This document shows, one piece after another, positions 1 through 4,928 of a stretch of DNA of 6,318 nt. Within the stretch, counting starts at the first letter, position 1, and each line of letters starts with the position of its first letter. The notes below the pieces were generated by a model. It worked only from the letters and a program-made list of their open reading frames with translations. It was not told the DNA's origin and did not search any database. The position numbers and the translations under genes were made by a program. The stretch lies in contig JAGLDT010000017.1 in the NCBI GenBank assembly GCA_023145485.1, forward strand, positions 1-6,318, in the 5' to 3' direction. The DNA is from Cocleimonas sp. (GTDB lineage Bacteria > Pseudomonadota > Gammaproteobacteria > Thiotrichales > Thiotrichaceae).

Positions 1-1061
1 TCGCCCCTGTTTTAGATGCTCAAAGTTATTTATTAGTTGATCATATCAGTGGCGTAGAACTAGCAGCAAAAAATCCTGGTAAACGGACCGAGCCTGCAAG
101 CATTACCAAATTAATGACAGCCTATGTTCTATACAGTGAATTAGAAAAAGGTAATGCAACCCTCGAAGACCGTGTCTTAATTAGTGAAAAAGCATGGAAA
201 ATGGAAGGTTCTCGTATGTTTGTCGAAGGAGGAAAAAAAGTTCCTCTTGAACGTATGCTACATGGCTTGATTATTCAATCAGGCAATGATGCCGCCGTCG
301 CACTAGCTGAGCATGTTGCAGGAAGTGAAAGCGCCTTTGTTGATAAAATGAATGCTGCTGCTGCCAAATTAGGCATGGATGGCACACGTTATGCCAATGC
401 ATCAGGGATGCCAGACCCTCAGCACTACACCACTGCAAGAGATATTATTAAATTATCACGGGCATTAATTAAAAATTATCCGCAATTTTATAAGCTCTAT
501 AAAATAAAAAATTATACCTATAATGGTATCAAGCAATACAATCGGAATAAATTACTATGGCGAGATAAAACTGTCGATGGTATGAAAACAGGACATACCG
601 ACTCTGCAGGATATTGTTTAGTCGCATCCGCAGAACGTAATAATATGCGTTTAATTTCGGTGATGTTAGGTGCAAGTAGCGAGAAAACCCGTGCAGACTA
701 TAGCCAGCAACTACTAGAGTATGGCTTCCGTTTCTTTGAAACACATAAACTCTATACCAGCAACTCCGTATTAGCCGAAGCACGTGTCTGGAAAGGGGTA
801 ACTGATAAAGTTCCAGCGGGTACTATTGATGGTTTATATGTCACTATACAAAAAGGGCATTACGATAAACTAAAAGGCATGATGGAATTATACAAAGATA
901 TTGATGCGCCTGTACAACGCGGCGACCCTCTAGGTAAAGCTATTATTAAAGACGGCGATATTATTGTCGCAGAACTTCCACTGGTCGCACTCAGCCCAGT
1001 TGATGCTGGTGGTTTATGGTCATCCGTTACCGATAGTATTAAAAAGTTATTTTCTAATTAA
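1..1061 (+). CDS. dacA: D-alanyl-D-alanine carboxypeptidase (PBP5 type), 5' end missing
   Basis: A penicillin-binding protein of the PBP5/PBP6 class (peptidase S11), which removes the terminal D-Ala from peptidoglycan pentapeptides in the periplasm. The frame is open from the left edge (first whole codon at 3), so the start codon and signal peptide lie outside; the ATG at 114 falls inside the active-site region and is not the start. All three signature motifs are present: SITK at 99-110 (catalytic Ser at 99-101), SGN at 279-287 and KTG at 585-593. From about 740 onward the protein matches the PBP5 C-terminal beta domain. It ends in GGLWSSVTDSIKKLFSN, which fits the amphipathic helix that anchors this family to the inner membrane. 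It is the first visible gene of an operon with ybeD, 14 bases downstream, the same order as in E. coli. Whether it equals dacA or a paralogue (dacC) cannot be settled; context favours dacA. Confidence 0.95.
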   Translation, partial: APVLDAQSYLLVDHISGVELAAKNPGKRTEPASITKLMTAYVLYSELEKGNATLEDRVLISEKAWKMEGSRMFVEGGKKVPLERMLHGLIIQSGNDAAVALAEHVAGSESAFVDKMNAAAAKLGMDGTRYANASGMPDPQHYTTARDIIKLSRALIKNYPQFYKLYKIKNYTYNGIKQYNRNKLLWRDKTVDGMKTGHTDSAGYCLVASAERNNMRLISVMLGASSEKTRADYSQQLLEYGFRFFETHKLYTSNSVLAEARVWKGVTDKVPAGTIDGLYVTIQKGHYDKLKGMMELYKDIDAPVQRGDPLGKAIIKDGDIIVAELPLVALSPVDAGGLWSSVTDSIKKLFSN

Positions 1062-1075
1062 GGCTGTTTGAAGTA

Positions 1076-1363
1076 ATGAAACAAAGCGTACCACAAATTT
1101 CAGAAGAAGAATCCTTAATTGAATTTCCCTGTGACTTTCCTGTAAAAGTTATGGGGGCAGCCATTCCTGAATTTCATCAGTGCATTTTAGAAATCGCTAA
1201 TAAGCATGACCCGCATTTTAATCCTGATAAAACCAAACAGCGTGACAGTAAAACAGGGAAATACACCAGCTTAACGCTTATTATACATGCCGAAAATAAA
1301 CCTCAGTTAGATGCTTTATATCAAGATCTAACTGATTGTGAGCTAGTCCTTTGGGCGTTATAG
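1076..1363 (+). CDS. ybeD: YbeD/DUF493 family protein
   Basis: A 95-residue protein of the DUF493 (YbeD) family, close to the family's usual size of about 90 residues. The N-terminal part carries the family's FPCDFPVKVMG stretch (residues 17-27), and the C-terminal half has the SKTGKYTSLT and QLDALYQDL segments typical of its ferredoxin-like alpha/beta fold, which resembles the regulatory domains of some amino-acid enzymes. Its biochemical role is not established. It is often placed between dacA and lipB, and a role linked to lipoate metabolism has been suggested from that context. Here it sits 14 bases after dacA and 10 bases before lipB, so all three are probably co-transcribed. The ribosome binding site is weak (GAAG a few bases before ATG), as expected for a gene inside an operon. 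The start matches the family's length. Confidence 0.93.
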   Translation: MKQSVPQISEEESLIEFPCDFPVKVMGAAIPEFHQCILEIANKHDPHFNPDKTKQRDSKTGKYTSLTLIIHAENKPQLDALYQDLTDCELVLWAL

Positions 1364-1373
1364 AATCCCTATA

Positions 1374-2021
1374 ATGCAAGACATACCCTTGTTTAATATA
1401 AAAATAAAACAACTGGGGTATCAAGACTACCTACCCATCTGGCAAGCAATGCAACACTTCACCCAACAACGTAATAAAAATACGCTGGATGAGTTATGGA
1501 TTGTAGAACATACCCCAGTATTTACCCTCGGTCGTAATGGCAAGCGCAAACATATCCTTAATGCAGGTAATATTCCTATTATCCCCATTGACCGTGGGGG
1601 ACAAGTTACCTATCACGGCCCTGGGCAATTAGTTATTTATTTATTAATTGACCTAAAACGTCGTAAAATGGGGGTTAGACAGCTAGTCACTCATATAGAA
1701 AATGCCATTATTAGTTTTTTAGCCATCTATCACATCACGGGGAATAATGACCCCAAAGCCCCAGGTGTTTATGTCAATAGCAAAAAAATTGCAGCCTTGG
1801 GTTTACGTATTTCTAAAGGTTGTAGCACACACGGTTTAAGTCTCAATGTTGATATGGACCTAAGGGTATTTAAACGTATTAACCCCTGTGGTTATAAAGA
1901 TTTAAAAGTCACGCAATGCAAAGACGTTGGTATTGAACAACCCATACTTCAAATTGCTGATGAGCTAGTTCAATATTTATTAGATAACCTATCATCCTCT
2001 ACAGTCTTTGGTATTGAATAA
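1374..2021 (+). CDS. lipB: Octanoyl-[ACP]:protein N-octanoyltransferase (lipoate biosynthesis)
   Basis: LipB moves the octanoyl group from acyl carrier protein to a lysine on lipoyl domains of enzymes such as pyruvate dehydrogenase and the glycine cleavage H protein; LipA then inserts sulphur. The 215-residue length matches E. coli LipB (213). Key segments are RGGQVTYHGPGQ (residues 74-85), LKRRKMGVRQLV (94-105), APGVYVNSKKIAALGLR (129-145) and INPCGY (169-174). The catalytic Lys is K138 and the catalytic Cys, which forms the acyl-thioester, is C172; both are intact. The cytoplasmic enzyme starts 10 bases after ybeD. No clear Shine-Dalgarno precedes the ATG, so translation may be coupled to ybeD, but the N-terminus aligns well with known LipB proteins, which supports this start. 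lipA is not downstream here; a long gene-free region follows instead. Confidence 0.97.
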   Translation: MQDIPLFNIKIKQLGYQDYLPIWQAMQHFTQQRNKNTLDELWIVEHTPVFTLGRNGKRKHILNAGNIPIIPIDRGGQVTYHGPGQLVIYLLIDLKRRKMGVRQLVTHIENAIISFLAIYHITGNNDPKAPGVYVNSKKIAALGLRISKGCSTHGLSLNVDMDLRVFKRINPCGYKDLKVTQCKDVGIEQPILQIADELVQYLLDNLSSSTVFGIE

Positions 2022-2064
2022 CCCAATAAAAACAAGGGAGTAACAAATAAGTCGCCCGTAGTTT

Positions 2065-2140
2065 ATACAAAACAAGATCAGTGAAATGAAAATGTGATGC
2101 GTGATAGCGATGCAGTCGATAGACTCGGTTTTGTATTTTT
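2065..2140 (+). terminator. Long-loop inverted repeat followed by T's (terminator or small-RNA 3' end)
   Basis: ATACAAAAC at 2065-2073 is the exact reverse complement of GTTTTGTAT at 2128-2136, and four more T's follow. The 54-base interior contains a small AGTC/GACT stem at 2114-2125. The hairpin is A/T-rich and its loop is long, so termination of the lipB transcript is plausible but not certain. It might instead be the closing stem of a structured RNA. Confidence 0.35.
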
Positions 2141-2218
2141 CAAGCATTCACCGACAGATAAATCAATATCCATAGGGGATAAGATAAGGATAAAACGAAA
2201 TGAAATAAGAAGATTTAA

Positions 2219-2245
2219 AGCAAGGAGGAGAGTGTCTACCTTGCT
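2219..2245 (+). repeat. Hairpin overlapping an orphan AGGAGG
   Basis: AGCAAGG (2219-2225) and CCTTGCT (2239-2245) form a perfect 7-base stem with a 13-base loop. A perfect AGGAGG (2223-2228) lies partly in the 5' arm. The only start-like codons behind it are GTG at 2232, opening a five-codon frame that ends in TGA at 2247-2249, and TTG at 2241. No T-run follows, so it is not a typical intrinsic terminator. Confidence 0.4.
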
Positions 2246-2273
2246 CTGAATTCGACTGGCTAAGGCTTACCCT

Positions 2274-2300
2274 CAGGATTTTTTTTGACACCTAATCCTG
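2274..2300 (+). repeat. Inverted repeat around a T-run
   Basis: CAGGATT (2274-2280) and AATCCTG (2294-2300) form a perfect 7-base stem. The loop begins with the rest of a run of eight T's (2279-2286). The T-run lies inside the stem-loop rather than after it, so a standard terminator is unlikely. It lies 28 bases upstream of the -35 element of the candidate promoter for the next gene. Confidence 0.35.
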
Positions 2301-2327
2301 CAAAAAATGACCATTAAGATGATTTTA

Positions 2328-2356
2328 TTGAAAGAATAGCGAAAAAAGATCATATT
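2328..2356 (+). promoter_or_regulatory. Candidate sigma70 promoter for the ProQ/FinO gene
   Basis: TTGAAA (2328-2333), a 17-base spacer and CATATT (2351-2356) match the -35 and -10 consensus at 4 of 6 and 4 of 6 positions with ideal spacing. It would give a 5' leader of roughly 85 bases before the ATG at 2450. In AT-rich DNA such matches also arise by chance. Confidence 0.35.
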
Positions 2357-2449
2357 CCCTAAAAAATTGCTATTATTATATGAGTGGAAACAATGTTTAC
2401 ACATATGTTTATTTTAAAATTCTAGAAAGGCGATAATTCGTTATTAGTG

Positions 2450-3121
2450 ATGGCAGAAAAAAAACTAACATTAAAAGGACGTGGTAGAAGGATAGTTATA
2501 GACTCCACAAAAAAAACAGGTACTAAGAGAAGGACATTATCTCTTAATACATCAAACTCAATATCCAAAGCAGCACAAGCAGCTAAAGCACTGAAGGAAA
2601 TGCAAGCCAACAAGGCCGCCAAAAAGGCAGCTAAAGCGGCAAAGTATGCTGAAGGCCTAAAAATAGCCAAAGCCGAAGCTAAAATAGCTAAAGCGGCAGA
2701 AAAAGCTAAAGTTGCTAAAATTGCTGAAGAAAAAGCAAAGCTAGCGAAAGAAGCTAGACCTTCTAGTATTGCAGCAAAAAAGCTGAATGAGCGTATGCTT
2801 GAGCACCATCAAGTTTGGCGTGATTTCAAGCCACTGCAAATTGGTATTGATGTAGCTGTTCGCTCATGGTGTGAGGCACAAGGATGGAGCTATTCTAAGC
2901 GTATCCTTGGAAAGGCTTTTAATTTACACACCCGTGACTTACGCTACCGCAGAGCAATGGCAAAAGGTGGTGTGCGTTATACTTTAGACGAAGCTATAGA
3001 CGGCGAAGTAGATGAGTTGATGCAAGATTATGCTCGTATGAAAGTGGATAAAGCAGAGCGACGCATCGAACGGGAAAAAGCAGAAATAGAAGCAAAAGCA
3101 GAGAAAAGCTCTCCTGAATAG
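2450..3121 (+). CDS. ProQ/FinO-domain RNA-binding protein with Ala/Lys-rich N-terminal arm
   Basis: A 223-residue protein with a ProQ/FinO (PF04352-type) RNA-chaperone domain at about residues 112-195. Recognisable parts are FKPLQIGI (126-133), LGKAFNLHTRDLRYRRAM (153-170) and VRYTLDEAIDGEV (175-187), matching the PL-IGI, ALR-YT-RY and DLDG segments of ProQ. Such proteins bind structured RNAs, often 3' hairpins and small RNAs, in the cytoplasm. Before the domain is a basic N-terminus (LTLKGRGRRIVI) and then a long helical arm, about residues 39-105, made of Ala/Lys/Glu in imperfect AKAAK-like units; a charged helix also ends the protein. The C-terminal Tudor-like domain of E. coli ProQ is missing, so it is not an orthologue by architecture. 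A GTG at 2447 directly before the ATG is an alternative start; an in-frame stop at 2423 excludes anything earlier. AAGG at 2427-2430 is the only, rather distant, ribosome-binding candidate. It converges on queA. RNA binding is inferred from the domain; targets are unknown. Confidence 0.88.
   Translation: MAEKKLTLKGRGRRIVIDSTKKTGTKRRTLSLNTSNSISKAAQAAKALKEMQANKAAKKAAKAAKYAEGLKIAKAEAKIAKAAEKAKVAKIAEEKAKLAKEARPSSIAAKKLNERMLEHHQVWRDFKPLQIGIDVAVRSWCEAQGWSYSKRILGKAFNLHTRDLRYRRAMAKGGVRYTLDEAIDGEVDELMQDYARMKVDKAERRIEREKAEIEAKAEKSSPE
2629..2698 (+). repeat. 13-base exact direct repeat within the Ala/Lys arm
   Basis: AGCTAAAGCGGCA occurs at 2629-2641 and again at 2686-2698, exactly 57 bases (19 codons) apart in the same frame. 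It encodes the AKAA-type unit of the helical arm. This fits growth of the arm by internal duplication, though lysine- and alanine-rich coding DNA also produces short repeats by bias. Confidence 0.6.
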
Positions 3122-3141
3122 CACCTTAGCTTGCTGAGTAC

Positions 3142-3163
3142 AACGAGGTAAATTACCTCGTTT
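3142..3163 (+). terminator. Terminator-like hairpin after the ProQ/FinO gene
   Basis: AACGAGGT (3142-3149) and ACCTCGTT (3155-3162) pair perfectly, with the five-base loop AAATT; on paper the palindrome extends to 10 bases. It starts 20 bases after the stop codon. Only a few T's follow the stem, so termination may be partial. A stable 3' hairpin next to a ProQ/FinO gene could also be a binding site for such proteins. Confidence 0.55.
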
Positions 3164-3187
3164 ATAACATTTGATCCATTATTATTT

Positions 3188-3231
3188 CTCGTTCTCATCG
3201 TCTGCGATAGGAATGCGTACCCTCATGCTCC
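3188..3231. repeat. Degenerate dispersed palindromic repeat
   Basis: GTTCTCATCG (3191-3200) and CGATAGGAAT (3205-3214) fold with a four-base TCTG loop; nine of ten positions pair, two of them G-T wobbles. With the flanking GCGTACCCTCATGCTCC it resembles a short palindrome I recall from many gammaproteobacterial genomes, in which a TTCCC-type arm faces a GGGAA-type arm next to GCATACCC. The consensus is from memory. It looks like an old, decayed copy. Confidence 0.5.
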
Positions 3232-3290
3232 ACCTTATTTTAGCCAGAGAGTAGTTCGTATTCCGTCAACAGCCTACAGGTTACCTTGCT

Positions 3291-3332
3291 TCTAAAATTT
3301 GATTTGTTCTGGGGAAAACTGTTGATTTTAGA
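3291..3332. repeat. 8-base inverted repeat in the convergent intergenic region
   Basis: TCTAAAAT (3291-3298) is the exact reverse complement of ATTTTAGA (3325-3332), with 26 bases between. No T-run follows. It could fold in the 3' end of a read-through transcript. An A/T-rich match by chance is also possible. Confidence 0.3.
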
Positions 3333-3353
3333 GATCCGCGAGAGCATTTGTAG

Positions 3354-3369
3354 ATGCTGTGAACAGCAT
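3354..3369. repeat. Tight hairpin in the convergent intergenic region
   Basis: ATGCTG (3354-3359) pairs with CAGCAT (3364-3369) around a TGAA tetraloop. It lies just before the bidirectional terminator candidate and may be part of the same 3' structure. Confidence 0.4.
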
Positions 3370-3371
3370 GA

Positions 3372-3403
3372 GAAAAATAGGAATGAGCATTCTTGTTTTT
3401 TTC
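3372..3403. terminator. Candidate bidirectional intrinsic terminator
   Basis: AGGAAT (3379-3384) and ATTCTT (3389-3394) pair around GAGC, with one G-T wobble. Seven T's follow on the plus strand (3396-3402). On the minus strand the same hairpin is followed by a T-run that reads ATTTTTC (3378-3372). The A-run and T-run can extend the stem on either side. This suits the end of two converging transcripts, the ProQ/FinO gene and queA. The stem is A/T-rich, so its strength is uncertain. Confidence 0.5.
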
Positions 3404-3462
3404 AATTGAATTGAGTTTATTTTTATTTCCTTATTTGAGGGAGTAGTGTTGGTCGCCTTTTT

Positions 3463-4497
3463 TCAACGTAATGACAAATACATAGCATCCCCATAGCTAA
3501 AAAATCGATATTCTTCTTTAATCGCATGTTGATAGACTTGTTTAATCGTTTCATAGCCAGAAAAGGCGGAAACTAGCATTAACAGTGTCGATTCTGATAA
3601 ATGAAAGTTGGTTATCATACGATCTACGACATTAAACTGATAACCTGGGGTAATAAATAAACGGGTATCGCCACTAAAGGGGTGTAACTCTCCTCCTTGA
3701 GCAGCAGATTCTAGACTGCGTACTGAGGTTGTTCCAACAGCAATAACCCTTCCACCGCGTTTTTTACAATCAGCAACCGCCTGACAAACACTTTCATCCA
3801 CCTCTACCCATTCAGAGTGCATTTTATGCTCTGATAAATCCTCAACCCGAACAGGTTGAAAAGTACCCGCACCGACATGCAATGTCACCTGCGCTGTTTG
3901 CACCCCTTTTTGTTTTAACTCCGCTAATAAAGGGTTACTAAAATGTAAACCTGCTGTTGGCGCAGCAACTGCTCCTGGTGTTTTTGCAAAAACGGTTTGA
4001 TAGCGCTCACGGTCATCTTCAGTATCAGCCCGCTCAATATAAGGAGGCAGAGGGATATGCCCATATTCTTCGAGTAGAGCCAGTAGTGGCGTATTATTTA
4101 AGACCTTCAGTTCAAATAACGCCCCTTCCCGACCCATCACTTCAACGTGAATCTGATTCTCTAAGGTTAAAATAGCACCTTCTTTAGGTGATTTGCTGGA
4201 TTTAATATGAGCTAATAACTCAAACTCCGAGAGTAAACGCTCAACCAGAATTTCAATCTTCCCTCCCGTTGATTTGTTACCGTATAAACGCGCAGGTATA
4301 ACGCGGGTATTATTAAACACCAGTAGATCATTGGGCAGAATAAAATCAATCAGGTCACTAAAAATTTGATCCTCACAAGAGGCAGTATCATTTTCAGTAT
4401 TTTCAACCACCAACAAACGGCTAGCAGTACGATCTTGCAATGCTTGTTGGGCGATTAGATGAGGCGGGAGTGCATAGGAGAAGTCAGATAATTTCAT
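3463..4497 (-). CDS. queA: S-adenosylmethionine:tRNA ribosyltransferase-isomerase
   Basis: QueA transfers and isomerises the ribosyl part of S-adenosylmethionine onto preQ1 at the wobble base of tRNAs with GUN anticodons, giving epoxyqueuosine, the penultimate step of queuosine synthesis in the cytoplasm. Of 344 residues, family landmarks are FNNTRVIPARLYG (61-73), PGAVAAPTAGLHF (174-186), LHVGAGTFQPVR (206-217), VGTTSVRSLES (254-264) and YRFFSYGDAM (330-339). Length is close to E. coli QueA (356); only the variable C-terminal tail is shorter. I chose the ATG at 4497-4495 because MKLSDFSYALPPHLIAQ aligns with the E. coli N-terminus. The frame stays open to an ATG at 4596, which would add 33 residues without similarity to QueA and runs into repeat-like DNA. 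Neither start has a good ribosome binding site. The usual partner tgt is not next to it; the gene stands alone and converges on the ProQ/FinO gene. Confidence 0.96.
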   Translation of the reverse strand: MKLSDFSYALPPHLIAQQALQDRTASRLLVVENTENDTASCEDQIFSDLIDFILPNDLLVFNNTRVIPARLYGNKSTGGKIEILVERLLSEFELLAHIKSSKSPKEGAILTLENQIHVEVMGREGALFELKVLNNTPLLALLEEYGHIPLPPYIERADTEDDRERYQTVFAKTPGAVAAPTAGLHFSNPLLAELKQKGVQTAQVTLHVGAGTFQPVRVEDLSEHKMHSEWVEVDESVCQAVADCKKRGGRVIAVGTTSVRSLESAAQGGELHPFSGDTRLFITPGYQFNVVDRMITNFHLSESTLLMLVSAFSGYETIKQVYQHAIKEEYRFFSYGDAMYLSLR

Positions 4498-4608
4498 CCG
4501 CGATATAGTAGCTAATTCATTCTCATTATGAAATATTATTTTCTTGGAGTCGCCTATGGAATGAGAACTTGGTAGTGGGCTAATTGTATGAATCATGCCT
4601 CTATATCA

Positions 4609-4633
4609 ATTCCCTAAACTCCTATTTGGGAAC
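4609..4633. repeat. Palindromic repeat copy A
   Basis: TTCCC (4610-4614) and GGGAA (4628-4632) form the outer stem, with CTCCT in the loop region. The arrangement fits a common dispersed hairpin remembered as GTTCCCAAGCTCC facing GCTTGGGAAC. The inner stem has decayed by several substitutions. Family membership rests on recall of that consensus. Confidence 0.5.
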
Positions 4634-4688
4634 ACAATTAGGAAATTCCATTGACACAGTGCTACATCGAAATAGAATTTCTAAACAG

Positions 4689-4713
4689 CGTTACCAAATA
4701 GAACTTGGTAACG
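4689..4713. repeat. Palindromic repeat copy B (perfect 9-base stem)
   Basis: CGTTACCAA (4689-4697) and TTGGTAACG (4705-4713) pair perfectly around ATAGAAC. Compared with the remembered consensus (CGTTCCCAA facing TTGGGAACG), one base pair has changed on both arms (C-G to A-T), leaving the stem intact. The motif AACGAGG follows the stem, as in the consensus form. Confidence 0.6.
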
Positions 4714-4718
4714 AGGAA

Positions 4719-4751
4719 AAACCCAGCACAAACGTTGTAAATTCTGGGTTT
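4719..4751. repeat. Second hairpin of the repeat unit
   Basis: AAACCCAG (4719-4726) and CTGGGTTT (4744-4751) form a perfect 8-base stem. A smaller ACAA/TTGT stem sits inside the loop (4728-4738). It begins six bases after copy B. The two hairpins look like one composite mobile-repeat unit, of a kind I recall as dispersed in large gammaproteobacterial and cyanobacterial genomes. No transposase gene is linked to it here. Confidence 0.55.
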
Positions 4752-4914
4752 CCGCACAAGCTCCAAGCCAGTCTACCATGCTAAAATACCGTGATTGATG
4801 ACAGCGATATTGAACAGCTTGTCTTTAATAAAGATCTATCATCATAGACACAGCATCAGCGATTAAAAGTGTCAAAGCGGGTAGCGCAGATACCTAAAAT
4901 TATATTTAGTCGAT

Positions 4915-4920
4915 AGGGAG
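4915..4920 (+). promoter_or_regulatory. Ribosome binding site of the pRiA4b ORF-3-like gene
   Basis: AGGGAG ends eight bases before the ATG at 4929. It is one of the clearer Shine-Dalgarno sequences in the window and fixes that start. A small CTAAA/TTTAG stem lies just upstream (4894-4909) and does not cover the site. Confidence 0.7.
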
Positions 4921-4928
4921 AAATAACA

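Larger units (their letters stand above)
2022..2446 (+). other. Gene-free region with several inverted repeats
   Basis: About 425 bases separate lipB from the ProQ/FinO gene, and no convincing reading frame is seen on either strand. It holds an exact 9-base inverted repeat (2065-2073 with 2128-2136) followed by four further T's, a purine-rich stretch at about 2173-2232, a perfect AGGAGG at 2223-2228 with no gene behind it, a 7-base inverted repeat at 2219-2245, a second 7-base inverted repeat around a T-run (2274-2300), and a sigma70-like promoter at 2328-2356. It probably contains the lipB terminator and the leader of the next gene. It could also encode a small RNA. Confidence 0.6.
4498..4928. 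other. Divergent intergenic region rich in palindromic repeats
   Basis: About 430 bases lie between the divergent starts of queA and the last gene. It contains the palindromic repeat cluster (4609-4751) and a stretch sharing 11 bases with it (4564-4574). Closer to the last gene are a small stem CTAAA/TTTAG (4894-4898 with 4905-4909) and a good ribosome binding site. A 66-codon open frame at 4584-4784 runs through the hairpins and looks like a by-product of the repeats. Promoters for both genes must lie here or within the repeats, but I see none convincing. Confidence 0.55.

Noticed and set aside
529..783. Open frame on the minus strand inside dacA
   Set aside because: It lies wholly within a well-supported gene and has no family features.
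2422..2670. Open frame on the minus strand opposite the Ala/Lys arm
   Set aside because: Its Ala- and Leu-rich composition is the mirror of the lysine/alanine codons of the real gene on the other strand.
3957..4175. Open frame on the plus strand inside queA
   Set aside because: It is antisense to conserved QueA motifs and has no recognisable product.
4498..4596. Upstream ATG at 4596 as the queA start, giving a 377-residue protein
   Set aside because: The extra 33 residues have no counterpart in QueA, lie in repeat-like DNA, and the ATG at 4497 aligns with the known N-terminus.
4609..4751. CRISPR array
   Set aside because: The repeats differ from each other, are not evenly spaced and have no spacer pattern; no cas gene is present.
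4584..4784. 66-codon open frame on the plus strand
   Set aside because: It runs through the palindromic repeats, overlaps the 5' extension of the opposite-strand queA frame, has no ribosome binding site and matches no family I know. It is most likely a by-product of the repeats.
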